From contig NW_025408669.1 of NCBI RefSeq assembly GCF_020360975.1, positions 682,001 to 746,000 on the forward strand: a stretch of 64,000 nucleotides of DNA, in the 5' to 3' direction. This stretch comes from Hirsutella rhossiliensis (Eukaryota; Ascomycota; Sordariomycetes; Hypocreales; Ophiocordycipitaceae). The position numbers and the translations under genes were made by a program. The notes beneath the pieces were generated by a model. That model was not told the origin of the DNA. It ran no database searches and saw nothing but the letters and a program-made list of their open reading frames with translations. Below are positions 13,031 to 24,600 of this stretch, in pieces (the first letter of the stretch is position 1; each line of letters opens with the position of its first letter).

Positions 13031-13516
13031 TATCGCGAAGCGTAGCTTAATTTCGTAGTTCTCTAAGATATACCTTAGCACGAGGGACTAAGGAAGCTAA
13101 AAACACCCGGTATAGAAGAAGGAAGAAGGAGCTAAAAAGAGGTATAGAAAGGAGGGTAGGGGTATAAGGGGAAGTAGAAGTAGCGATAGCTTCCTATAGA
13201 GGTAGCGAGAGATAAGACGGATATACCGGCAACGGCTAGAAAGGAGGGGAAAAACCAGTAAAAAGCTTAGTAGTCGAAAGGATATTAGTAGCTTCTTTAA
13301 GCAGGATCTTCTTTATTAATTAAGATGCTAAATAGATATAAAGAGGGGCGTTAGATAGAGGAAAGAAGGATAATTAAGGTAATATAATAATTACTCCCCT
13401 ACCGTAATTGCTGCTCCTATAAGAATTAAATATCTCTGCCCTACCTATCCGACCCCTTACTTCTACTTTTACCTTTATATATTTTATATATACTTCTCGT
13501 ATCTCTCTTTACGAGA
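13031..13516 (+). repeat. Solo LTR of Cop1 (486 bp) in Gyp1-B
   Basis: This is a complete Cop1 LTR without an internal region. It begins TATCGCGAAGCG (RIPed TGTCGCGAAGCG) and ends TACGAGA. The target duplication TATAA lies at 13026-13030 and 13517-13521, and Gyp1-A shows the uninterrupted site at about 3361-3380. Solo LTRs arise by recombination between the two LTRs of a full element. Confidence 0.92.
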
Positions 13517-14859
13517 TATAAACCTTAACTTTATACTTACTTCTAAGAAGGTAGTATCGAAATTCCTTAAAAGCTTAAATAATTATAAGGAATTCTTTAT
13601 TATAGATAAGGTAATTAAGTTCTACGCTATATAGCTTCTTTAAATAGAATATAATCGGTTATAGTCTTCCTTTATTATCTTTTTATTTAATTTATACTCT
13701 TAAAGTAAAGTCTAATATATTAGTTTTAAGTTCTATTTATTATTCTAGATTAAAGGTAGTTAAGACTAGTTCTTATATAATTATAGTCTTAATATATTCG
13801 AAAGCTTCGTTAGCTTTATTATCCTATATAAATCCTTTTTCCTTCTTTATTGAGTTATATAGTAGTACTATAATCTTTCTAAAATCTTTAATAAATCGTT
13901 AGTAGTAATTCGTAAATCCTAGGAAACTTTATATATCCTTAACGTTCTTTAGTATTAGCTATTCTTTAACTAAGTTAATCTTATTTTATTATATTTATAT
14001 CTCTCTTAGTAAGATTATATATTTAAGGAAGTTTACTTCTTATATATAGAACTTACCTTTCTTTAGTTTAACTAGTAACTTTATATTTTAAAGTACGTAG
14101 AGTACTTTATAGATATATTCCTTATTCTTCTAAGGTATCTAAGAAGATTAAGATATTATCTAAGTATACTACTATAAAGATATCTAAGTATTCGTATAGG
14201 ATATTATTAATTATCTATTAAAATATAGCTAGTATATTTATAAGTCTAAATAGTATAACTAGATATTTAAATAGTCTAAATTTTATTTTAAAAGCTATTA
14301 TCTATTTATATTCCTTTTTTATATATATTAAGTTATAGGCGCCTTTAAGGTTAAGGGCTATAAACTATTTTTTACTATATAGTTAATCTTATAGTTCTAA
14401 TATAAGTAGTAATAGTATTCGGTCTTTTATTATAATATCGTTTAAGCGTTTATAGTTAATAACTAGTTATAGCTTACTATTTTTCTTTAAAATAAATATA
14501 ACTAGGTAGCCTACTTTAAATATTAATGTTTATATATATCCCTTTTATAGATTCTTATTAAGGTAGTTATATAGTATTTATAGTTACTTTTCGTTTAAGT
14601 TATAGATCTTATAAAACGTTAGCGTTATTCTATCCTTAAGATAAATTTCGTAGTCCTATTAGCTATATTTAGGTAACCCTATCTTAAGTTCTTCCTTAAA
14701 GAGTTTATTATATTTCCGGTATTTATAGGGGATATTCTTTATTTTATTTTATAGGCTTTATTCTTTCTTTTAAGAGCTAGTTTCTCTTAACTTAAGCTCT
14801 TTATTAATTTATTTAAGGTCTTTCCTTAAAGTAGTAATAACTCTTTAAATCTTTATATT

Positions 14860-15036
14860 TGTAAGGGGCTACGCCCCGATGTGTAGATCTGGCATGGCCA
14901 GACTAGTCACGTGCGAGCGCCACGGACACGACTCCTAAAGGGAGCGATGTAGACACGTCTCCCCTTTACACTCTTTGTAGCTCAATTTACATCAATTACG
15001 CCCAGCACCTGTGCCAACAGTGCTGACCCTGTAACA
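14860..15036 (+). repeat. Gyp2 5' LTR
   Basis: This 177-bp LTR starts TGTAAGGGGCTACGCCCCG and ends GACCCTGTAACA. Near its start GGGGC-TA-CGCCCC can fold into a short hairpin. It should contain the promoter and the RNA start, but I see no clear TATA box. Confidence 0.94.
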
Positions 15037-15062
15037 TATTGAGCTACCAGTTAACAAAAGAC

Positions 15063-15165
15063 AGGACAGACAGAAGGACAGACAGCAGGACAGACAGCAG
15101 GACAGACAGCAGGACAGACAGCAGGACAGTCAGCAGGACAGTCAGCAGGACAGACAGCAAGACAG
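15063..15165 (+). repeat. 12-bp tandem repeat in the Gyp2 leader
   Basis: About eight copies of a 12-bp unit (GGACAGACAGCA, with variants containing GTC) lie between the 5' LTR and the gag start. Units carry occasional substitutions. The repeat keeps its CA and TG dinucleotides. No function can be read from it; expansion by replication slippage is likely. Confidence 0.9.
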
Positions 15166-15241
15166 GCGATAGGCTAAACGACGAGACGGACGATCGATCG
15201 GACGACGAGACGGACGAACAAGATGGAGGACAATAGTAGTT

Positions 15242-16428
15242 ATGCAGGGCACCGCGACCGGCGGCGCAACGAGCCGATGGAGGAAGGAGCAAGAGCTCTT
15301 GCAGATCTTATCTGGGATCGCGGGAGACGAAGAACTGCGGAAGATGTTCACCGGGCTAGGCCTAGCAGCGCCACCGTTGACACCCAGCCCGGGGGTGCTC
15401 AGTACCCCGGCGATCTTACCCGTCGAACCGAGGCCGGAAGCAGCCCAGGAAATGGACCGTGGCAAGAAGCGCAAGCCGATGACTTGGCCGAAGTGGAACG
15501 GTCAACCCGAGTCCTTCCACTTCTACCTCGACCGTCTGGTATTTAAGTACAATACCGACGAAGAGGAGGGCCTAAACGGCAATAACAACGTCGTGTGGTA
15601 CGAGATCCTGCAGACCTTGCCGGATCAGATGATGAGGAGAGTCGAGGGTTTTGGGCAAGAGAGCGCGAAGGGCAACCCAGACCCCGGAAATTCTTCTCGC
15701 ACCTAGCCCAGACGTTCGGCAGCGTGCAGCAGACAGAGAGGGCGCAGGACAGGCTGCGCACCTCATTCAACGAGACAGCCAAGAGTTTGGGAAGTTCCTC
15801 CTGAATTCGAGGAAACATTGACCAAAGCGGGCGGCGCGAGCTGATAATGCTTCCAAGCTCGCATGGCTACGGAACTCGATCTCTCCTGCTCTCCGTGAGC
15901 AACTAGTCCCGGTTATCATGCCGAAGGACTACAACGAGTACATCCAACGTCTACACCCGATTGCTTGGGCGTTCGAGCACACCGCGAAGTTTAAGGCGTT
16001 GCAGAGGAAGCAGGGCTCCCGCGGGCAACGTGACCAAGGGCAGGCATCAGGCATCGGCAACATCCAGGTCGCCGGTAACGACAACACCCCGGCACCGTCA
16101 GCAACGTTACCCGCCGAGCAGAACGCACGTGACGCACGCGACCATGACGGCGACGTAATAATGACGGTTACACGCACTCAGGGCAGGGTCAGAGAGGACG
16201 GGCGAACGGCCGGGGTCAAGTGGAACGAGCAAGACGGTTCGCTTCCAGCCTAGGTCAGGACGGAAGCAACGGGCGAGGTGGGTATCCGAGGACGAACGGA
16301 ATAAACGCCGTGACGAGGGTCGTTGTCTCCGCTGCGGCGACAACACCCATTTCATTGCCGCTTGCCCCTACTCGCCAGGACAGGACCCTAGCCGGTCGAG
16401 GGATGTAAAAGTCCGCACCGCTAGGATC
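15242..16428 (+). pseudogene. Gyp2 gag, frameshifted
   Basis: Gag is the structural protein of the retrotransposon particle. The first frame opens at ATG 15242 and covers 154 codons with a capsid-like block around residues 75-135. The reading then moves to frame 1 (about 15640-15800), frame 3 (15918-16253) and back to frame 1. There a perfect CCHC zinc knuckle (C-x2-C-x4-H-x4-C) lies at 16324-16368. An upstream ATG at 15223 is in another frame and fits the coding pattern less well. At least three indels separate the blocks. RIP is not the cause, since G:C bases are intact. Either the copy is dead or the assembly has indel errors. Confidence 0.75.
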
Positions 16429-16950
16429 ATGCCCTTGCTGGAAGATGATGGTAACGACTCTAGTGAGGAAGAGTCAGGACTTAGCGAGACCCCATCCTCT
16501 CGGAAATGCGTAGCCTCGAAACAAAGACGGGTCTCGAGGCCAAAGAACGGAGCAGTGGCAAAAGAGAAGTTCTCAGGAAAAATGGAAGTTGGTCCTACAA
16601 TAATTCGAAGCATTATCAATAGGACCAATCTCTTCTCCTCACTCGTAGACGAGGGATGCCAGTGCTACGCCGCGGTTGACGAAGAAGTCGTCGAAAAGTT
16701 GGAAGTTCCTATAGTGGAAATAGCACCGCGAGCTATTACAGGAGCATCAGGGGCAATGGAAGGAGCAACGATTAGGGGCCTCGTATGGCTATCAATGGAG
16801 GTCAACGGCCACATACAGACGATCTGTGCCTACGTGGTGCCCCGATTGGAATTCCCCCTAATCCTAGGAAAACCCTGGTTATGCCACACAAAGTCGTACT
16901 CAGTGCCCCACGAGAAACGACTATGGCATGAACCTACACAGACTGGGTAG
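16429..16950 (+). pseudogene. Gyp2 aspartic protease region
   Basis: This 173-residue open frame continues the zinc-knuckle frame. Residues 1-60 are an acidic and basic linker. The retropepsin-like fold follows, with L-V-D-E-G at about residues 72-76 where retrotransposon proteases have D-S-G or D-T-G. The later hydrophobic strand ending in L-I-L-G-K-P-W-L is typical of gypsy proteases. The Glu in the catalytic triplet would be expected to damage activity; this is an inference from family knowledge. The frame ends at 16950, inside the overlap with the RT frame that opens at 16928. Confidence 0.7.
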
Positions 16951-18191
16951 ATCACCTCGGGAAGGAGAATATTCTGCGAAAGCCAAGGAGTTCGAAGAAG
17001 CAAAGCACGTACTAGCCAGTACCTTTGTGGGTTACTTTGAAAGGATCCGCAAGCAGGAAGGAAGAGAGGCAGCTGCCACGGCGATTTTCGCTATCAGCAT
17101 GAAGGATATCGAAAGGGCGTTATCACCAAAGAAACCCATGTCAGAAGCAGAGCTACGCCGAACGATACCCCAGCGGTTCCACGATTTACTGCCTCTATTT
17201 ATGAAGAAGGAAGCTGATAAGCTGAATCCTCATAAGCCAGGCATAGACCACGAAATCAGAATCAAGGAGGACCCGAATGGCCAGCAGTTACCACTACCGT
17301 ATGGAGCACTATACGGTATGTCACGAGAGGAACTCCTGGTTCTTAAGAAGACTCTACGAGACCTAGTGGATAAAGGATTTATCCGTGCAAGCAGTTCAGA
17401 AGCAGCAGCTCCAGTCCTGTTTGTGAGGAAACCAGGTGGCGGGCTGCGATTCTGTTGTGACTACAGAGCGTTGAACGCAATCACTAAGTCGGACCGTTAC
17501 CCTTCCTCTAATAGGGACACACTTCGCAACCTAAAAGATGCGAAGTGGTTCACTAAGGTCGACGTGGTACAAGCGTTCCATAAAGTACGGGTTGCAGAAG
17601 GAGACGAGTGGAAGACAGCGTTCCGCACCCGGTACGGTCTCTTCGAATGGATGGTTACCCCGTTCGGGCTAAGTGGCGCGCCAGCAACCTTCCAGCGGTA
17701 TATTAACGGTATCCTACGAGACTACCTCGACGAGTTCGCCTCTGCTTATATGGACGATATACTTATCTATTCGAGCGGGAGCAGAGAAGACCATTTCCGG
17801 AAGGTACGGTTAGTTTTAGAACGCCTCGCCGAGCATGGACTACACCTAGACCCGGAGAAATGCGAATTTGGAGTCAAGCGGATTAAGTACCTAGGATTCA
17901 TTATTCACGCAGGAATTGGCATTCAGGCAGATCCCGACAGGATACGAGCAATAGTCGAGTGGGCAGTCCCGTTACCCAGAAGGGGTGCGCAGTTTTCTAG
18001 GATTCGTTAACTACTACCGGATATTTATACCGCAAGCCTCGGAAATAACTGCACCCCTAACAGCACTAACAGGAAAGGGGACTAAGTTCAAGTGGACGGA
18101 CGAGCACGATATGGCGTTCCAGACACTAAAGACGCTATTTACGAACGCCCTATTCTTACTCAATGGGATTTCGAGAGGCCAACCTTCGTAG
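16928..18191 (+). pseudogene. Gyp2 reverse transcriptase, frameshifted near the thumb
   Basis: The main frame (16928-18010, 360 codons) holds a complete gypsy RT. It includes the fingers with L-P-L-P-Y-G and a D-K-G-F-I-R block, the palm block F-T-K-V-D-V-V-Q-A-F, and the active site Y-M-D-D at 17747-17758, which is intact. At about 17985 the reading moves to another frame (17985-18191), which carries R-S-F-L-G-F-V-N-Y-Y-R, the usual block between RT and RNase H. RT copies the element RNA into DNA inside the particle. The catalytic residues are sound, so only the frame break would stop it. Confidence 0.85.
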
Positions 18192-18942
18192 AAGCAGACT
18201 GTAGCGGCTGGGCGCTTGGGGCACACTTACGCAGGAAGTCGACGGACAACGCAAGCCAGTAGCGTTCCACTCGCAGAAGCTATCACCGGCTGAGCGCAAC
18301 TACCCAATCCATGATAAGGAAATGCTCGCTATTATTCGTTGTCTCGAACAATGGTCAGCCGAGCTACGAAGCTGTGATAACTTCGTTATCCTTACCGACC
18401 ATAAGAACCTCGAGTATTTCATGACGCGCCAACAGCTCTCGGAAAGGCAGGCACGTTGGGCTGAATATCTCTCGCGTTTTAACTTCCAGCTCCAGTACCG
18501 TCCGGGACGGAAGCAGTGGTGCCAGACGCGCTCTCGCCGCGAACAGGACCGACCAAACGAAGCGGATCACGAAGCACGAGATATGCAGCTTATTCCAGAA
18601 GCAGCCCTACGTACCTACGTCGGAGTAACGTCGACTCAAGCGGGAGAAGGCGAAGAAGAACACACGGTTTTCCACGACCCAGAGCTACAACAATTATGGC
18701 AGCAAACGGCAAACCAGGATCCAGTCTTTACAAGCGTTTATAACGCGGTACGAAACGGATCTCGGTCCCTCGACCCCAAGCTTAAGCTGAAGGTACAAGT
18801 CGCCGAGTGCTTTATTGATCCTCGGGGGCACCTACGACTACGTGGCCGCTTATGGGTGCCAGGCGCACCGATCACGACAGAAGCAGCAGCCAAGGCAGCA
18901 CCGCTAGAGCAGGAGTCGCTAAACGAATTACGGGCTCCTTAA
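18140..18942 (+). pseudogene. Gyp2 RNase H and linker to integrase
   Basis: RNase H removes the RNA template strand during reverse transcription. The block F-V-E-A-D-C-S-G-W at about 18185-18215 holds the first catalytic Asp. From 18322 a single frame continues with the D-K-E-M-L-A-I-I helix and the T-D-H-K-N-L-E-Y block. A short stretch near 18516-18545 reads best one base out of frame (V-P-D-A-L-S), then the frame returns, so two compensating indels lie there. A linker rich in Glu and Gln leads to the integrase. Confidence 0.75.
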
Positions 18943-20470
18943 TCCAGAAGGTTCATGACTCCCATGTAGTAGGCCACCCGGGACGGGAAGGGACGATAGA
19001 AGCCGTATCCAGGGACTTCTACTGGCCGCTAATGCAACAGCATATCCGACGTTTCTTGCGTAACTGCGATGTCTGCGGCCGTACGAAGATATGGCGCGAG
19101 CATAAAAGGGTCTACTTAGACCGCTACCCGTACCGGACCGCTTCTTCCGCCAGATACAGATGGACTTTATTACGGACCTCCCCCTTGCGAACGGTAACCG
19201 CTGCCTCTGGGTTATCAAGGACCGGCTAAGTAAGGAAGTTATACTCGAACCGATGCCAACGATGGAAGCGGAAGCATGTGCAGAGCGTTTTCTATGGTGC
19301 TTCGCCCGCTACCACTGGTGGCCCGACGCTATAACGAGCGATAGGGGCTCGAATTGGGTAGGCCGCTTTTGGAGGCACATGTGCAAGTTACTGGGGATCG
19401 ACCAGCAGCTAAGCACGGCGTACCACCCCCAAACCGACGGAGGCCCTGAGAGGATGAACCAAGAAGTACAGGCATACCTCCGCGCCGTGATTAACCAGAA
19501 CCAGAACGACTGGGATAAGTGGGTTCCCGCGGCTCAGATGGCGTTAAACGGTCGGGTCAATACCTCTATAGGATGTCCCCATTCTTCGCTATACACGGCT
19601 ATGAGCCGAAGTCACCAGTTCCTCGTTACGGAAGCATATGCGGAAGAGTATCCTCAGCATTCGCCAGAAACCAGGGCAAAGAAATTTGTTACCAAACTAC
19701 AACAGATTACGGACCTCTGCCAAGCATCAATGGCGACAGCTACGCAGCAACAAGAACGCTTCGCTAACAGACGACGGAACGCGGCAGAACGCTTCGAAGT
19801 AGGCGATAAGGTTTGGCTTGACTTACGGAACTACGCGTCAGAGCGACCTAAGAAGAAGTTCGACTGGCTGCACGCTAAGTATACGATAAGCAAGGTACTC
19901 GACCCGTACACGGTTGAACTAGCAGCCCTCCCGAGGGCTGCTATAATAGGTTCCACGTCGACCAACTCCGGAGAGCGGGGACGGACCCAATGCCTGGTCA
20001 GCAACGCACAGACGCTCAACCCCATCTATCCAAGTAGACGGGAGGCTCACCAAGTAGTAGAGGAAATACTATGCGCTAGGTGGAAGAGAACCGGCCGCGG
20101 CCGTAGGCGGGAAGTCCTTGTACGCTGGCAAGGTTGGCAAGACCCGACCTGGACCTCTTTAGACAATATGCAACAGACAGCGGCCTTGGATAAGTACGAA
20201 CAGAGATACGGCCCGGCTCTCGAAAACGATGGACCATACCAGCACCGACGAGTGGCAACGGAAGCACAGCCGGCCCAAATCCAGGGGCAAGTCGAAGGAA
20301 TACAACCACAGCTGCAGATACAGGGCAAGAGAATACGCGGACCACTACGGGCTAGGACTAATGGCGACGCCCCGTCGATAGTAACGGCACCAGACCCTAT
20401 AGACGACGGCCCTACGATCGTTGTAGAGGACCAGGAACAGGAAAAGGGCACCAGCGCCAGAGAGGAGTAG
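18852..20470 (+). pseudogene. Gyp2 integrase with GPY/F module and chromodomain
   Basis: The N-terminal HHCC zinc-binding domain is readable at about 18950-19090, ending in C-D-V-C-G. After a frame change, a 436-codon frame from 19160 carries the core. Its catalytic Asp codons are at 19163 and 19340 and its Glu codon at 19448, with 35 residues between the last two, as in the D,D35E family. A GPY/F-like strand follows near 19900, then a short frame excursion at about 19945-20025. A chromodomain runs from 20048 to about 20210 with the aromatic residues of V-R-W-Q-G-W and the following P-T-W-T-S. Integrase joins the cDNA to the host genome. The chromodomain of this clade is known to guide insertion toward modified histone H3, which fits the heterochromatic location. 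Confidence 0.87.
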
Positions 20471-20477
20471 GGGCTAA

Positions 20478-20652
20478 TGTGAGGCTACGCCCCGATGTGT
20501 AGATCTGGCATGGCCAGACTAGTCACGTGCGAGCGCCACGGACACGACTCCTAAAGGGAGCGATGTAGACACGTCTCCCCTTTACACTCTTTGTAGCTCA
20601 ATTTACATCAATTACGCCCAGCACCTGTGCCAACAGTGCTGACCCCGTAACA
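20478..20652 (+). repeat. Gyp2 3' LTR
   Basis: This 175-bp LTR is almost identical to 14860-15036. It starts TGTGAGGC, where the other copy has TGTAAGGGGC. A purine-rich tract (about 20457-20474) precedes it and is the likely polypurine tract. The duplication ATATT follows at 20653-20657. Confidence 0.94.
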
Positions 20653-21013
20653 ATATTATATCCTTTATTTTATTTATATTAGATACTAGGTTATATAGCC
20701 GTATTAGTTAGTACGTAGGTCTTATTAATCGATTTTATTATATTTACTAGTTCGGTTACTATTTTTATTTATATTGCTAAAGCCTATAATAGTTTACTTA
20801 AATAGTTATCCCTTTTATCTTATTTAATAGCTAAATTATTATAAAATTTTACTTTCTTTTAAATCTACTAGTCTTAGAAACTTACGTCTTCGTTTTAATA
20901 TAGCTAGCTAGATTTCTAGCTAATTAGTAGGTTGCTCTCCTATAGCTATAAAAGCCCTAATATAAGGTTATATTCTTTAATATTTATAATATTAAAGTTA
21001 ACTTATTCGTTAT

Positions 21014-21484
21014 TCTCGCGAAGAGAGATGCGAGAAGTGTATAAAAATGCACGAAGGTGAAATTAGGAGTAAGAGGTCGGACAGGCAGGGCAGAGAGATT
21101 TGATTCTTGCGGGAGCAGCAATTGCGGTAGGGGAGTGATTGTTGTATTGCCTTGATTGTCCTTCTTTCCTCTATCCAACGCCCCTCTTTATACCCTTCTA
21201 GCATCTCAATTGACAAAGAAGATCCTGCTTAAAGAAGCCACTAATGTCCCTTTAACTACCGAGCTTTTTGCCGGTTTTTCCCCTCCTTTCCAGCCGTTGC
21301 CGGCACATCCGTCTTATCTCTCGCCACCTCCATAGGAAGCCATCGCCACTTCTGCTTCCCCTCATACCCCACCTCTCTGCACCTCCTTTCAGCTCCTTCC
21401 TTAAAACCTGTTTTTCAGCTTCCTAGGTCCCTCGTGCCAAGGGATATCTCCGAGAACTGCGAAATCAGGCCACGCTTCGCGACA
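21014..21484 (-). repeat. Cop1-1 3' LTR
   Basis: This is the left LTR of the minus-strand element. A purine tract (TAAGGGGGTG on the minus strand, 21485-21494) adjoins it on the inside and is the likely polypurine tract. At the outer edge TCTCGCG overlaps a small inverted repeat with the nearby GCGAGAA. Confidence 0.92.
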
Positions 21485-21612
21485 CACCCCCTTAGCTATG
21501 GCCTGCCCCTAAGGGCATAGCTGGAAAGTCCTATAAGAAAGGGGGAAAAACCCAATCAAAATAGGGGGCCCTCTAAAGGGAAAAACCTCTTCCTTTTCTT
21601 CGGCTATAGACG

Positions 21613-24600
21613 TCACCTTCTCGTACGGGCCATTAGCTCCTCTCGTAGACTCTCAAGGCGGGCCTCTAAGGACAGCTTCTCTCGAACGTCTTCTAGCCCA
21701 ATTTGCTGTAAGAAGACAGCTAGCTTCTGCTTCGGCAGGGGCTTCGTAAGACCGTCGGCTTTCATCGATGCCGTTAGAACCTAACGGACGGAAATAAGTC
21801 CCCTTTAGACCTCTTGGCGTAACCAATGCTGGTGGATATCGATATGCCGTAGCCGGGTCGACAGCTTGCTATTTTCCTCCGTAAGAATTCGTATAGTCTG
21901 CGTGTTATCGCATTCTATAGCTAACGGGGACGGAATTTGCAGTCGTAACGATATTAGTAGCCGGCTAAGGAAAATCGCTTCTTTTAACGCTTCTAAAAGA
22001 GCTAGTAGCTCTGCCTCCGTACTAGAAGTCGTAACGGTAGCCTGCTTCGAAGCTCTCCAAGCAATGGTTCCTCCAAAAAGGGACATGATATACCCCTGTG
22101 AGCTCTTTCTGTCTAAGGAATTGTCCGCAAAGGACGAATCGCTCGAACAGAGGAAGATTTCGGCAGCTAATTTCTTCCTTTCCTGCCCTCCTAGGCGCAG
22201 ACCATATGATCTCGTTGAATAGAGATAAAGGATTGCTCTGTCTGCCGCTTCTTGATGCCTAGGGCTAGGATTCTGGTTGTGCCTAGCTAGCCGGGAGACC
22301 GTAAAAGAGATATCCGGTCTAGTAGAAATAGCTGAAAAAAGCAGGGAGCCCACCTTCTGTTAATATTGGTGTTTCTCTTGCTCCCTGGCTTAAAAGGACG
22401 GATTAGGTAAAAGCTCTTCGTCTAACATAGGCGTAGAGGGAAGCTTCTTATCGAGGGAATTAGGGAGGAATTTATAAGCGACCTTATTAATATAGGCGTC
22501 CTAGGTAAGCTAGATAGTCCGTTGGGACCTATTCCGAAGGATTCGTATCCCTAGGAACCACTTTAGCTCCCCTAGCCGGGTTATCTTATACCTTTGTTGC
22601 AGGCCACGTATAGCCTCCCTTGCAGCAGCTTCTTCCTCTTTTAGGTATGCCTAGATAATATCATCGACGTAGAAGAAGACTATGAATTTACCCTTCTGCA
22701 TTATACACGGTTCCTATGGGACTTTCTTAAAGCCTAGGGCTTCGAGGGAACCTGTTAAATGCTGTTGCCAAAGAAGGGGTGATCTTCGTAGTCCGTATAG
22801 AGCTTTCCTAAGCCGTAGAACCTTTCCTGGCTGTTGGAAGCCTGGTGGAAGGCGCATATAGACAACTTCTTCTTCTTCCTCGAGTGGACAGTTAATAAAG
22901 GCGTTGACTGCATCCATCTGTTCGAGCTCGAGGTCGAATTCTGCTGCTATAGCTATAAGGGTCCGAAAAGACATCCCTGCTAGGGTGGTTGCCCTAGTAG
23001 GTAGATCCCCTTTTTCCTGCTGGTTCCCGCAGACAACTAGCCGGGCCTTGCACTTTTAAAGGAAGCCGTGTTTATTAGTCTTATAGATAAAGACCCACTT
23101 GCAGCCAAGGACCTGTTTTCCTCTTGCTTTTTCCTTAAGGACCTCTTCGAAAGACCCTATCTCTTCGTGTAAGGCTAGGTGGTCTTTCTGGGCCTGGAAA
23201 AACTAGTCTCTAAAAGGGTGTCTTTCTAGCTGCTTCTAGTTTGCTAGTGGGTCCGGGAGGTCTCTTTTATGTACCTTCCTTGCTGATACTGGCTTGAAAA
23301 GCCGGCCTGCTATAAACGCTCCGTAGGAACCGTCTTCTATTGGCGTTGGGTAGAAGTCGGAAAAACGATCGAAATAGGGGAGAAACTGGTCTTCTTTCGT
23401 ATCGGGCCCTATACCTTCCTTTGCTTCTCGAAGTAGGGATAAAAAGGCAGCCGGATAATCCTTCGAGAGAGGTGCCTTTCCCACCCCCTTAGGGGTCGAG
23501 ACGGGAAGACTAACTAAAAAAGCTGCTTCTAGATCTTCTTCTTGCGTAGGAGGAGGCGTAGGTAGGTAGGCGTATTCTAGCTCTACCGCTTTCCTATAGT
23601 CTCCTTCTTCGTCTTAATCATCTGATCTAGCAGCTTCCTCTTCTTCTTTTTCCTCGAAGTCGGCGTTATCCTCTACTACTTCGACGTCGGTTTCTTCTTC
23701 CGTTTCCTCGTCTAGGGCCTCTTCTTAAGACTATTAGGAAGGGGGAATTTAGATCTTCTAAATTAGCTAACGTTGTAAGAGTAAGAGGGGCTATTGATCC
23801 CTCTTTCCGTCGAAGAAGCTAGATTCGTCGAAAATCACATCCCTAGTCGAAATAACCTTCCGTAGAAGAGGAATCTAGATCCGGAAGATATTCGTAGAAT
23901 TATACCCAACGAGGTAACCAACAAAGGCTCTAGGATCAAGCTTTCTTTTCTTCTTCCTTTTTAGCTATGCATCGGAAGTTATTGCGTATACCTTGCAGCC
24001 GTAGGCACGAAGGTAGGCTAGCGAGGCCCTCTTCTTCGTAAAGAGCTTAAGGGGGGATTTCCAATCTATTCCTTAGGTCTTAAAAAGGGTCTCTAGGTCC
24101 CTATAGTCCCTTGGTCCCCTAGGGTCCCTTAGGGTCCGGTTCCGAAGGTAATAGGCGGTCTCAACGATTTCCCTCCAAAGGTCGTGTGGAAGCCTTGCAG
24201 TAAGTCTCATCGTACGGGCCCTTTCTATCACAGCACCCCCTGATCTTTCTGCCCCTCCGTTCTAGGCCTAGGTATTCGGTGCTAACGGTAGGGGTAAAAT
24301 ACCCCTTTTTCGAAGCTAATTTAAGATATCCTTCGTAAATAGCTCTCCGTTAGACCATATCTTCTTTACCTCGTAGCCAAAGTAGGATTTCATCCAGTTA
24401 ACGAAGTCCCGGAGGGCAGACCAGTTATGCTTGCTTAGGTAGGTCCGTAAGAAATAGGGGAAAACCATCCCTAAAAAGGCGTCTATGAAAAACATCACCC
24501 TAACGAAGCTTTCCTAATCCCTAGAGACGTCGGTCTAGTCGACCCAAATTTCCTTACACGGCTGGTCCGGCCGTATTGGGGTCCGTCTGGAAATTCGTCT

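Larger units (their letters stand above)
14860..20652 (+). mobile_element. Gyp2: recent, un-RIPed chromovirus (5793 bp)
   Basis: This element has short LTRs of 177 bp (14860-15036) and 175 bp (20478-20652), ends TGTAAGG/TGTGAGG and GTAACA, and the duplication ATATT at 14855-14859 and 20653-20657. The Gyp1-A and Gyp1-C copies show the empty site (about 4707 and 61091). Base composition changes sharply at both edges: CA and TG are common inside and almost absent outside. The two LTRs differ by about one substitution and one short indel. It therefore inserted recently, after the surroundings were RIPed. It encodes gag, protease, RT, RNase H, integrase and chromodomain in that order, but the frame is broken at several places. 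Confidence 0.95.

Noticed and set aside
15063..15165. Regularly spaced short repeats that might suggest a CRISPR array
   Set aside because: The units are contiguous 12-mers without spacers and lie in a retrotransposon leader; this is a simple tandem repeat.
15223..15546. Alternative Gyp2 gag start at 15223
   Set aside because: The frame soon departs from gag-like sequence; the 15242 frame carries the capsid-like block. An indel between the two ATGs cannot be excluded.
20984..21216. Short open frames in the Cop1 LTRs (also at 26608-26912, 34096-34302 and 34425-34613)
   Set aside because: They recur in each less mutated LTR copy because the LTR is repeated. They have no family resemblance and are not conserved as coding.
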